A stretch of 27,005 bases of DNA from Chitinophagaceae bacterium. Lineage in GTDB: Bacteria > Bacteroidota > Bacteroidia > Chitinophagales > Chitinophagaceae. Every line of letters begins with the position of its first letter. The first letter of the stretch is position 1. A program made the translations under genes and the position numbers. The stretch spans positions 1-27,005 of the forward strand of contig JADKJI010000051.1 in NCBI GenBank assembly GCA_016721085.1. Direction: 5' to 3'. This document shows, one piece after another, positions 1 to 8,096 of this stretch. The notes beneath the pieces are model-generated. The model was not told the origin of the DNA. It searched no databases and worked only from the letters and a program-made list of their open reading frames with translations.

Positions 1-1
1 G

Positions 2-784
2 TCTGGCGAAACAGCTGATACTTTAGCAGCAATGGAACTAGCTAAGGAAAAAGGGGCACTAGTGTATGGTATTGTAAATAGCGTTGGGTCATCTATTGCT
101 CGACTTGCAGATGCCGGTTCTTATATACACGCTGGTCCTGAAATAGGCGTAGCTTCTACTAAAGCATTTACCGGACAGGTAACTTTATTGACCTTAATGG
201 CACTTAAGCTTGCAAATTTAAGAGGAACCATTACCAACTCTTATTACCAGCAATTACTTACTGAGTTAGAGAATATTCCTAATAAGATTCAAAAAGTACT
301 TGAAAAAAGTTCGCAGATTGAATATATTGCAGGAGAATTTAAGAATGCTACCAATGCATTATACCTGGGAAGGGGTTATAACTTCCCGGTAGCCCTTGAA
401 GGAGCGTTGAAATTAAAAGAAATTTCTTACATACATGCAGAAGGTTATCCTGCAGCAGAAATGAAACATGGTCCTATAGCACTAATTGACGAAAACATGC
501 CGGTCATAGTTATCGCCACCAACAAAAGTGCATATGAAAAGATTACAAGCAATGTACAAGAAGTAAAAGCCCGAAAGGGAATAGTAATTGCGATAGTTAA
601 TGAAGGAAATGAAGCAATAAAGGCAATGGCCGACTATACTTTGGAAATACCTGAAACAGAAGAACCACTTTCACCGTTACTATCAGTTATTCCCTTACAA
701 TTATTTGCCTATTATATTGCCGTTATGAGAGGTTGTGATGTTGACCAACCTAGAAACTTAGCAAAATCAGTTACAGTAGAATAA
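2..784 (+). CDS. glmS: Glutamine-fructose-6-phosphate aminotransferase (isomerising), 3' part
   Basis: This is the C-terminal isomerase half of GlmS, which makes glucosamine-6-phosphate from fructose-6-phosphate and glutamine-derived ammonia in the cytoplasm and so feeds peptidoglycan and LPS synthesis. The frame is open to the left edge and starts inside the first SIS domain at SGETADT. The conserved EIGVASTKAFT motif follows. The second SIS domain shows ALEGALKLKEISYIHAEGYP and then MKHGPIALID, which carry the family's catalytic Glu and His. The C-terminus PRNLAKSVTVE is the typical GlmS end and holds the active-site Lys. The glutaminase domain lies outside the window. No internal damage is seen. 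The next gene starts 10 bp downstream, so the two are probably cotranscribed. Confidence 0.97.
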   Translation, partial: SGETADTLAAMELAKEKGALVYGIVNSVGSSIARLADAGSYIHAGPEIGVASTKAFTGQVTLLTLMALKLANLRGTITNSYYQQLLTELENIPNKIQKVLEKSSQIEYIAGEFKNATNALYLGRGYNFPVALEGALKLKEISYIHAEGYPAAEMKHGPIALIDENMPVIVIATNKSAYEKITSNVQEVKARKGIVIAIVNEGNEAIKAMADYTLEIPETEEPLSPLLSVIPLQLFAYYIAVMRGCDVDQPRNLAKSVTVE

Positions 785-794
785 AATTAAATAA

Positions 795-1548
795 ATGTCA
801 AAAACTAATATCCTTCAAGTAGAATATAATTCTATTAAAGAACCGCTTATACTTCCTGAATATGGCCGTAATATCTATCTTATGGTACAGTATGCTAAAT
901 CTGTAGCAGATAAGGAAGAAAGAGCTGCCTATATAAATTCCATTGTGGAACTAATGTACCAGATGGCTCCTCAAAATAAGAATGTAGAAGATATTAAAAC
1001 CAGACTCTGGAACCATATATATGAGATAGCAGACTATGACCTGGATGTAATGCCTCCCAACGGTATCGTGCCTACTCCTGCAGCTAAAAAACATATACCG
1101 GAAAGAATAGGATATCCTAAAAGTGAGTCCAAATTAAGACACTATGGCAATAATGTAAAGCGCCTGATCAATAAGGCGCTGGAGATGGAAGATGAGGTAA
1201 AAAGAGATGGTATGGTGCATTGTATTGGCGCCTATATGAAACTCGCATTCAGAACCTGGAACAGAGAACACTTTGTAACAGATGAGGTTATCAAAAGTGA
1301 TATTAAAACTTTATCTGATGGTAAGTTAAGCCTGGAGGAAGATGCTGTAATAGAAAACTTAAAACCTGCTATCACTAACAGAAGAAACATAAACAGCTAA
1401 TAATAACAATCAAAAGCGTAAAGGCCAGAATAATAGACCAAGTTATGGCAACAATAATAACCGCAATAACCGCAATAATAGTAACAGCAGCAATAGTAAT
1501 TCAGGAGCAGGTCGCAGCCGCTGGCGCAATAATAGACCTAATCAGTAG
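795..1548 (+). CDS. DUF4290 domain protein with Asn-rich tail (one frameshift)
   Basis: The first 198 or so residues match the Bacteroidota-specific DUF4290 family: MVQYAKSVADKEERAAYI, then MYQMAPQNKNVEDIKTRLWNH, then the IADYDLDV region, with a REHFVTDE motif later. The function is unknown. These genes commonly sit beside murA, as here. The first frame stops at 1400. The frame starting at 1393 continues with a very Asn/Arg/Ser-rich, low-complexity tail (QKRKGQNNRPSYGNNNN and onward) to a stop at 1548. Such basic, Asn-rich tails are typical of the family. One extra base near 1386-1398 explains the break, so I annotate one gene of about 250 aa. A genuinely shortened 201-aa product is the alternative. 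Confidence 0.85.
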
Positions 1549-1605
1549 TTTATTCTAAACACAGTTTTGTAATCTATTCTATTTACCTGAGAATTTCGCA
1601 CTGTT

Positions 1606-1675
1606 TTGCTCCTCTGGAGCAAGTTTGTGGTGTTTATACATTTCTATTAACATTTTACCCCGCTGGGGATATTCG
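1606..1675. repeat. REP-like palindromic unit, left arm
   Basis: Two hairpins lie in this unit. The first is at 1606-1622: TTGCTCC, a TCT loop, then GGAGCAA. The second is the CCCC-GCT-GGGG palindrome inside 1644-1675. The 32 bp at 1644-1675 recur, perfectly inverted, at 1817-1848. The hairpin order and approximate spacing are also mirrored in the right arm. The layout resembles a REPIN-like pair of intergenic palindromes. Transcription termination after the DUF4290 gene is another possible role. Confidence 0.75.
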
Positions 1676-1816
1676 TCGCTACCATTGGACACAAGAAATT
1701 GATTAATAGAATTTAAGGCATCCGCATGTATCCCCCTCTGCGTTAAATTTTAATAGCGCGTTATTCATCGCTTATATCGAATTCAAGAAAATAATTAATA
1801 TAATATAAGAAATCAG

Positions 1817-1885
1817 CGAATATCCCCAGCGGGGTAAAATGTTAATAGCATTCGATCATAGAAATTAACTAGCTCCATAGGAGCT
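1817..1885. repeat. REP-like palindromic unit, right arm (inverted copy)
   Basis: Positions 1817-1848 are the exact reverse complement of 1644-1675 (32 bp). A second short hairpin follows at 1871-1885: AGCTCC, an ATA loop, then GGAGCT. It mirrors the left arm's GCTCC/GGAGC hairpin. The 141 bp between the perfect arms are AT-rich with no gene. No transposase is present, so the unit would have to be moved in trans if it is mobile. Confidence 0.75.
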
Positions 1886-1905
1886 CAACTAAGCAAATAA
1901 CTTGT

Positions 1906-2082
1906 CTATGTTGAAAATAATTTGCATTGCATAGGGAGATATTTATAAACATTAGCAAGATAATAAAAGTCGGAAGCGCCAGTATTAGAAACCCTTTCAA
2001 CTCCCAATGAAAATCCTATAGCATAATCTGGGTTTAACACCCACCATAATGTGTAACTTAGCGCCCAGCTATTAAAAACGTT
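1906..2082 (-). pseudogene. Possible C-terminal fragment of an outer-membrane-type protein
   Basis: Read on the minus strand from the murA boundary to a TAG stop at 1906-1908, this stretch is open for just under 60 codons. It has protein-like composition, with segments such as YTLWWVLNPDYAIGFSLGVE and NTGASDFYYLANVYKY. The alternating aromatic and small residues suggest beta-barrel strands. There is no plausible start codon or upstream part, because it would have to run into murA. If coding, it is only a remnant. I do not recognise a family, and chance is a real possibility. Confidence 0.25.
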
Positions 2083-3400
2083 ATGTCTGCAGAATCATTT
2101 GAAGTAATTGGAGGTAAAGCCCTTAGAGGAGAACTAACTCCACAAGGAGCAAAAAACGAAGCACTCCAGGTTATATGTGCCCCACTCTTAACATCAGAAC
2201 CTGTAATAATACACAATATACCGGATATACTGGATGTAAGAATGCAACTGGATCTTTTAGAAGGACTTGGAGTCAAACTCAAAAAACTGGCTCCTGGCTC
2301 AATTGAATTTGATGCCAGCGGTATTGATATTAAGTATTTCGAGTCTGAGGAATATCAATTCAAAGCCAGAAAGTTAAGAGGTTCAGTAATGTTGATGGGA
2401 GCACTATTGTGTAGATTCGGTAAAGTCTTTTTACCAAAGCCCGGGGGTGATAAAATTGGAAGACGTAGACTGGATACCCATTTTCTGGGATTCGAAAAGC
2501 TAGGAGCAAAACTGGTCTTTGATGACAAGAATGACCATTTTTACCTGGATGGATCCAATCTGAAGGGAGGATACATTCTTATGGATGAAATCTCAGTTAC
2601 CGGTACTGCCAATATCCTCTTTGCAGCAGTATTTGCAAACGGAACCACCACCATATTTAATGCTGCCTGTGAACCCTACATCCAGCAATTATGCAAAATG
2701 CTGAACCGTATGGGTGCTAAAATATCAGGTGTAGGTTCCAATTTACTGGTTATAGAGGGAGTTACAACATTACATGGAACTGAACATACCTGCCTGCCTG
2801 ATATGATAGAGATAGGTAGTTTTATAGGTCTGGCTGCCGTGACCCGATCTGATATACTAATCAAAAACTGCCAGGTTAATGAGTTAGGTAATATATTGCC
2901 AACTTTCGAACGCTTTGGTATTAACTTCCAGATAGAAGGTGACGATATTCATGTACCTGCTCAGGATCATTATGAAATAAGTCATTTTATTGATGGAAGT
3001 GTACTTACAGTCTATGATTCTCCCTGGCCGGGATTTACCCCGGATTTAATGAGTATATTGTTGGTATTGGCTACTCAGGCAAAAGGAAGTGTACTCATTC
3101 ATCAAAAGATGTTTGAAAGCCGCTTATTCTTTGTTGATAAGTTAATAGATATGGGGGCCCAAATAATATTATGCGACCCCCATAGAGCAACGGTGATCGG
3201 GATTGACAGATTATATCCTTTGAAAGGAATAGAAATGACCTCCCCTGATATCCGTGCGGGTGTATCTTTATTTAGCTGCACTGTCTGCAGAAGGTAAAAG
3301 CACCATTCATAATATCAGCCAGATCGATAGAGGCTACCAGGATATAGATGGCAGGCTTAATGCAATAGGTGCTGATATAAGAAGAGTAAGAACTGCCTAA
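2083..3400 (+). CDS. murA: UDP-N-acetylglucosamine 1-carboxyvinyltransferase (one frameshift)
   Basis: MurA transfers enolpyruvate from PEP to UDP-GlcNAc, the first committed step of peptidoglycan synthesis, in the cytoplasm. The N-terminal GAKNEALQ carries the conserved Lys24-Asn25 pair. The active-site loop reads KPGGDKIGRRRLDTHF, with Asp123 where fosfomycin-sensitive enzymes have Cys. The frame breaks after AGVSL at about 3265-3273. Removing one T from the run at 3271-3273 restores the conserved end (LLAALSAEGKSTIHNI, then RGYQDIDGRL), which runs to the stop at 3400. This gives about 438 aa, a normal MurA length. As MurA is essential, the break is most likely a sequencing error. The gene converges on the pectate lyase gene, which ends 4 bp away. 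Confidence 0.95.
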
Positions 3401-3404
3401 AAGC

Positions 3405-5108
3405 TTAATTCTTACTTAGCTTTCTTACTACGGTATTATTATCTTCATCAGTTATTTTCATTAAGTAAATACCTGAAACAAAATTGGCAATAGTTAATTT
3501 GACTTGAGATGATTCGTAATGTTGAGTCTCTAAAACATTTCCAAGTAAATCTAATATTTCAACTTTTCTTATAGACTGCCCTTTAAGCATCCTTATGTTT
3601 ACTTCATTATTGGCCGGATTCGGATATAGCAGTAAAGCATTTTCTGATATACTATTTTCAAAAGTATTGGTAATAACATTAATTCCACAGGCTGGAGAAC
3701 TACTGCCGTTTACAAGGTAATCAGACAAACAGTTTAAATAACATTCCAGGTTAGTATATCCGGCTGTACCTGTAATGCTCACAGAAAGGTTTAAATCATT
3801 GTGATCCTGCACGTTACTTTGCAAACCGTGGGCCAATTCCCAATAGTCTGGCATACCATCTTCATCAGTATCAACCGGTGCTTCAGGAGCACTATCCAGT
3901 ATATAGACATCATCAGCTGCTGCATCACCTATAGGAACATTTGTTATATTTCCACTAAATAAGGGCTCAAACAATCGCCTGTCCATACTGTCCCGGGGGA
4001 AGGCACCATTAACAGCTCTCAGTTTATTAAGCAATTCATTGGTTGGAGTATAACTTATGCTTGGATAGTTAAATGCTGTGGTTTTTAAATTAGCAGCACC
4101 AAGGTCTGTATTAGGATTGTTCTGGTTAAAATCATTGCAACAATAAAATAGCTGGTAATCACTATACTGCGGATAAAGATTAAGTTTATTACCCGAGAAA
4201 TATAAGTTGTTCTGACTGAAGTTCAGGAGATCAAAATGGTACATGGCATTACCATAAGCCGGTCTTGCTATACTGAAATTATTTACAGCATTCATATCCA
4301 GATAGAAATTACCATTGGCATTTCCGGTAACTCCTTCATACCATAATTCTATTTGTTGGTCCCAAATCAGGTTATTAGAAAGCTCTATTTTAAGATGACG
4401 ACCATTACAATCCTGTGTTTCACAGCTTATCTCTGGCATTCTTCCGCCTATCCTGTTCCAAATGTTATGATGAATAGACAGACTATCTAATCGGTTATTA
4501 TTGGATGAATAATTAATGAGCATTCCTCCCAGGTATGCATGTCCACCCAAAGTTTCAGAAAGCATACAATTCTGAATAGTCAATGAAGACGATCGTGAAA
4601 TATCAACCTCTTCATCTGTTGCATTGGCAAAAGAGCAATGATCTATGATGGCTTTATGAACACCCCCCAGGGTTATGCCGTCTTCTCCGGTCCAGTATGG
4701 AGTCGGATATTTAGTAAGATCCCCACGTCTTGAACGCAAATGCCTCACAATGAAATTACCTGAGGAAGGGCTATTTTCAGCATAGCTTTGAAAACCTCTT
4801 GTAATAATTCCGCCGGGAGAAGTTTGCCCCGCCAAAGTAAAATTGCCATGTCCAAGCGGGACCTCCACAGTCGTTGGAATCACCCCACTCACTTTAAATA
4901 ATATATAACGTGGGTCAGGATCATTTAATGCTGCTTGAAGAGAACCTGGGCCATCAGGTTCCAGATTAGTAACATATATTACCTTTCCTCCCCGCCCACC
5001 AGTGGCTGAAGCACCAAAACCTTCCGCCCCGGGGAAAGCAGATTGAGCATTAATAAATGAAATAGAACATGCAAAGATTAGAAAGGCAAATGCCAGGTAA
5101 GTTTTCAT
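3405..5108 (-). CDS. Secreted pectate lyase-like protein (PL1 type) with T9SS sorting domain
   Basis: This is a 567-aa exported polysaccharide lyase. Residues 1-21 form a signal peptide (hydrophobic core then FINAQ). The mature start FPGAEGFGASATGGRGG and the following VTNLEPDGPGSLQAAL are hallmarks of Bacteroidota PL1-like pectate lyases. A right-handed beta-helix follows to about residue 390, with TDEEVDI (164-170) as a likely Ca-binding segment and GGRMPEI (221-227) near the expected catalytic Arg. DTDEDGMPDYWE (413-424) is a calcium-binding, EF-hand-like linker motif. Residues from about 493 (LLYPNPANNEVNI) to the end are a type A T9SS sorting domain for outer-membrane export. It is divergent from the CBM9/AraC regulator, which probably controls it. 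The substrate (pectin/polygalacturonate) is inferred from the family. Confidence 0.9.
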   Translation of the reverse strand: MKTYLAFAFLIFACSISFINAQSAFPGAEGFGASATGGRGGKVIYVTNLEPDGPGSLQAALNDPDPRYILFKVSGVIPTTVEVPLGHGNFTLAGQTSPGGIITRGFQSYAENSPSSGNFIVRHLRSRRGDLTKYPTPYWTGEDGITLGGVHKAIIDHCSFANATDEEVDISRSSSLTIQNCMLSETLGGHAYLGGMLINYSSNNNRLDSLSIHHNIWNRIGGRMPEISCETQDCNGRHLKIELSNNLIWDQQIELWYEGVTGNANGNFYLDMNAVNNFSIARPAYGNAMYHFDLLNFSQNNLYFSGNKLNLYPQYSDYQLFYCCNDFNQNNPNTDLGAANLKTTAFNYPSISYTPTNELLNKLRAVNGAFPRDSMDRRLFEPLFSGNITNVPIGDAAADDVYILDSAPEAPVDTDEDGMPDYWELAHGLQSNVQDHNDLNLSVSITGTAGYTNLECYLNCLSDYLVNGSSSPACGINVITNTFENSISENALLLYPNPANNEVNIRMLKGQSIRKVEILDLLGNVLETQHYESSQVKLTIANFVSGIYLMKITDEDNNTVVRKLSKN

Positions 5109-5201
5109 CGCTAGTGATTATTTTATACAATATTCGGGATTTCTAAAGTCCGATGCCTGTATTTTTACGACATTGTCTTATAATATTGCGACAAGCAGAT
5201 C
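5109..5201. promoter_or_regulatory. Divergent control region for the pectate lyase and its regulator
   Basis: These 93 bp are the only space between two divergent start codons, so both promoters and any operator must lie here or in the gene ends. I see no perfect TAnnTTTG box. On the plus strand TAATATTG at 5181-5188 is one mismatch away. A 5-bp inverted repeat (TTGTC at 5173-5177, GACAA at 5190-5194) brackets it and could be a weak operator, but such a short repeat can arise by chance. Confidence 0.4.
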
Positions 5202-6481
5202 ATGAAGTACAGATTTTTAGTATTTGTTTTAATTAACATAGTCTTTCAAGCAGCCGCACAGACTTTAGAAATACCCTTTGCTGAAAACAAGCCACAGATA
5301 GATGGTAATCTGGAAGAATGGAACATGTCTATTGACCTTACTGATACAAAACAGGCCTTACAATATAGAAATACCAATCATGTTGCCTGCTTATGGGATA
5401 ATGAATTCCTGTACATCGCATTTCAGATTCAGGATGCTTGTCTTACAGAAAATGAAAAAGGGAACGATAATCCTAGACTTTACTTTAATGATGCAGTCGA
5501 GATTTACATAGATACCCACAATGACAGCAAAGAAAAGATGGACATCAATGACTATCAATTTATTATTTCACTTACAGGAGAATCGGTTATTTTTAAGGGA
5601 GATAAAGAACAAATAAAGGAAGGAAATAGTGTACCTAAAGATGTTGGAATTGCCAATATTGTATTCATAACAAAAACTGCTGTACACGGAAGCATAAATA
5701 ACTTAATGATAAAGATGATGGCTATAATGTAGAGATTGCTCTACCTTGGTCTGCTTTAGGTGTCATCCCTAAAGAAAAGCTAGTCTTTAAAATGGATCTC
5801 TGCGTAGATGATATAGATACAGTAGCCAACTTTAAACCGTGGCCAAATGATTATAGTCCGCCATCTATGCACTTTAGTAATCTCCAAAAGAAAAGCGATT
5901 TTGGATTTCCTAAAGACTGGACACCAATAGAACTTACAGGTGGCCCCACCCAATTGTATATTCTTAAACAAACAATAAAGGAAAACTCAGTAATAATAAT
6001 TATTGTATCTGTCCTTCTTTTGGCCTTGCTTACAGTCATTATGATAATACAATATAAAAGGATTGCCTTTCTGCGGAACATGCCTGAGCGTAAAAGTCTT
6101 TTCGATGAAGAGGCAAAACCAGCAGAAACAAAAACCATAGCAAGCCTTTTTCCTTTAATTCAGCCCCACCAGGAGCATATTATTAAATTAAAAAACTACA
6201 TAGAAGAAAATATAGACGCTGATATAAGCATTGACCAACTGGCAGCTAAATTACACACCAGCACAAGACAACTACAGCGCATATTTAAGGAAGAACTAAA
6301 CCTGACCCCCAAGCAATTTATTACCATTATAAAACTAGAAAAAGCTTCACTCTTATTAACAAACACTAATAAAAGTATTTCAGAAATAGCTTTCGCCACT
6401 GGTTTCTCTGATCCAGCTTATTTTACCAATGTCTTTAAGCGCTATTTTGGTTTGCCTCCTAGTAGTTTTGGGAAGAAGTAA
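5202..6481 (+). CDS. Membrane-anchored CBM9-like sensor / AraC-family regulator (one frameshift)
   Basis: The reconstructed product is about 426 aa. Residues 1-20 are a signal peptide (ending QAAAQ). Residues of about 25-245 form a CBM9-like carbohydrate-binding domain: IDGNLEEWN, YIAFQIQDAC, NDAVEIYIDTHND, then VEIALPWSALG after the break. A single membrane helix lies at about 263-284 (SVIIIIVSVLLLALLTVIMI). A cytoplasmic AraC-type double helix-turn-helix fills about 342-426 (STRQLQRIFKEE, then ISEIAFATGFSDPAYFTNVF). The frame breaks at about 5700-5707, and one missing A there restores it. The layout suggests a one-component system: sugar bound in the periplasm alters DNA binding at the inner membrane. 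The divergent pectate lyase is the obvious target. The domain calls are strong; ligand and target are inferred. Confidence 0.85.
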
Positions 6482-6575
6482 AAGAAAAAATTCCTGACAA
6501 CAGGTAAATGACAGCTGGTAACAAGGTGATTGCCATTCGACAACCAGGCGACCGCAGTGTGAACTAAAGGTGATC

Positions 6576-6594
6576 TTATTATTTAAAATAATAA
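6576..6594. terminator. AT-rich hairpin in the convergent gap 6482-6779
   Basis: A perfect 9-bp inverted repeat (TTATTATTT, one A, AAATAATAA) lies between the end of the AraC-type gene and the end of the membrane-protein gene. The two genes converge, so a bidirectional terminator is expected here. The stem has no G or C, so it would be weak. The rest of the 298-bp gap shows nothing else recognisable. Confidence 0.3.
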
Positions 6595-6779
6595 TTAAAC
6601 ACATTGATTAAGAAGTAAATCTATTTTCATTTCTTGGCAATGTAAAAGTTCTAAAAAATATTAACAGAAATTGCAATTTTCCAAAGTCATCTTTGCTTAT
6701 TACTATCTACTTCTTAAAAACTTTATTAATTTATTTTCAAAACCTATTCAGGAAAATGAATTTGCCTTGAAAACTTCTA

Positions 6780-7541
6780 TCATTTTTTTCGAATCTTTAA
6801 ATCAGGATTATTAATTATTGAATTAAATTCAGCTTGTGTCCCATTATAAATTCTTCTTAACATAAAATTTGTTCTAAAGGACATTATACCTATTTTTAAA
6901 AATACCAGAGAAAGTGCACTGTGGGTAAAAAGAATAGCAAAATAAGTATTTATACGATTTATACTAAAATCACAATATGGAAAAAAACAGGCCTCCTTAG
7001 ATAAACAAACCGCTGATAGAATACATGCAAAGAAAAGAAGCAAAAAAATTATTATTACTCTGTTATAAGTGCAGTTGGTAAATTTAATAACATAGAAAAG
7101 TGTAAAGGAACAAAATATATTAAAATTTAAAATAGTATAGGCTAATTCAAAATCTAATCCATAATAATTCAAATAACTCTCTAACCCATTTATAACTAAT
7201 ATTATTAGGCAATATAAGCAACTAAATAAGCACCAAAAATTAAACCTAATAATTGAATCTTCTTCTATTTCACCATTTGAATATATTTCATCAAATCTAT
7301 TTTTCTGAAGACCAATAAACCTAAAATTGTTTCTTAATTCTTCTAATGGCGTGGCTAATTTTGATAATTTTTCAAGACCTTTTTTTGATTGATTATATTT
7401 ACCATCGAAATCAATCTTTAGATCTGCATAATTATTTTTATTGTTAATCTTGTAAACTAAATTGTCTATAAAATCTGGTGATAGAATATATAAAGAATTA
7501 ATGATACCAATAAATCCGAAAAAATGCCCTAGGCTTTCCAA
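6780..7541 (-). CDS. Multi-pass membrane protein of unknown function
   Basis: This is a 253-aa protein with no family that I recognise. An N-terminal hydrophobic segment (about 6-22) is followed by a hydrophilic, Lys/Asp/Asn-rich stretch (about 30-98) containing KKGLEKLSKLATPLEEL. Four strong membrane helices come next at about 101-120, 134-154, 161-180 and 199-221. A short basic tail ends RKK. The gene starts 10 bp after the end of the PLD-like gene on the same strand, so the two form a short operon. It is very AT-rich, like its partner and unlike the housekeeping genes, which suggests horizontal acquisition. A membrane effector in a defence or toxin pair is possible but unproven. Confidence 0.75.
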   Translation of the reverse strand: MESLGHFFGFIGIINSLYILSPDFIDNLVYKINNKNNYADLKIDFDGKYNQSKKGLEKLSKLATPLEELRNNFRFIGLQKNRFDEIYSNGEIEEDSIIRFNFWCLFSCLYCLIILVINGLESYLNYYGLDFELAYTILNFNIFCSFTLFYVIKFTNCTYNRVIIIFLLLFFACILSAVCLSKEACFFPYCDFSINRINTYFAILFTHSALSLVFLKIGIMSFRTNFMLRRIYNGTQAEFNSIINNPDLKIRKK

Positions 7542-7551
7542 ATACTAATTT

Positions 7552-8096
7552 TTAAATTGTTATTTCTACCGCCTCTGGCAAATTAAAAATATCATCAAAC
7601 AAAATGTGTAATTCCTGAGCCTTTTCAGGAAAATTATAACTATAAGTAGCAGCAAATTTGTTAATATCATCTTCAATTCTATACATAGTTGAAGAAACCA
7701 TAAAATGAATTTCTTCATTACCAGAAGTAATTATAAAGGGATGTTTTTTAATAACAATACTACTAACATCAATCATTTTAAAAAACTTAAAAATATTTAA
7801 TATTTTTTTATTGTCTTTTAAATGGGTATCATTCTGAATTAAAATTTAAAGTTTACCTCCTCCTCTTAAATATTTTTCAAGACCTTCTATGTATTCGGGT
7901 CTTTTCGAAATTTGCCTAAAAAGCCACCGGAATAAATTTTTACTAAACTTTTTGCTTCTGAAAATATCCCCCCCATGACTAAAGCTGCATGCCCGGCATT
8001 TGAATTATAATATTCCTTTTTGAGGAGCTTTTCTTTTCTTTGTTTTGCAATAAGTTTTGCGTATTCTGATTTATTTTTTACCTTAACTGTACTCAT
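7552..8096 (-). pseudogene. Small PLD-like (HKD-type) protein, broken by a frameshift and a stop
   Basis: Two open segments belong to one gene of about 181 codons. The first encodes SEYAKLIAKQRKEKLLKKE, then AGHAALVMGGIFSEAKSLV and IYSGGFLGKF. Adding one A in a run near 7899-7902 continues it as RPEYIEGLEKYLRGGGKL. A single in-frame TAA at 7846-7848 follows, and the same frame then runs on through ILIQNDTHLKDN into HFMVSSTMYRIEDD and PEKAQELHILFDDIF. The pattern (a strand ending in SGxF, a 'YLRGGGKLKIL' turn, then 'HFMV..MYRIE') resembles small phospholipase-D-like domain proteins in bacterial accessory loci. I see no classical HxKxxxxD catalytic motif, so the domain may be a sensor. The two disruptions may be sequencing errors or real decay. 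The family call is tentative. Confidence 0.55.

Larger units (their letters stand above)
1549..2082. other. Intergenic region between the DUF4290 gene and murA
   Basis: This 534-bp gap has no intact gene. It contains two mirrored repeat units, each made of two short stem-loops (see the repeat entries). Between 1906 and 2082 it contains a minus-strand open reading that looks protein-like. In many Bacteroidota the DUF4290 gene and murA sit closer together, so this space may have been enlarged by inserted repeats. Confidence 0.6.

Noticed and set aside
7552..8096. Two separate small genes (7887-8096 and 7552-7776)
   Set aside because: The intervening DNA is open in the frame of the second segment except for one stop, and the combined translation reads as one PLD-like domain.
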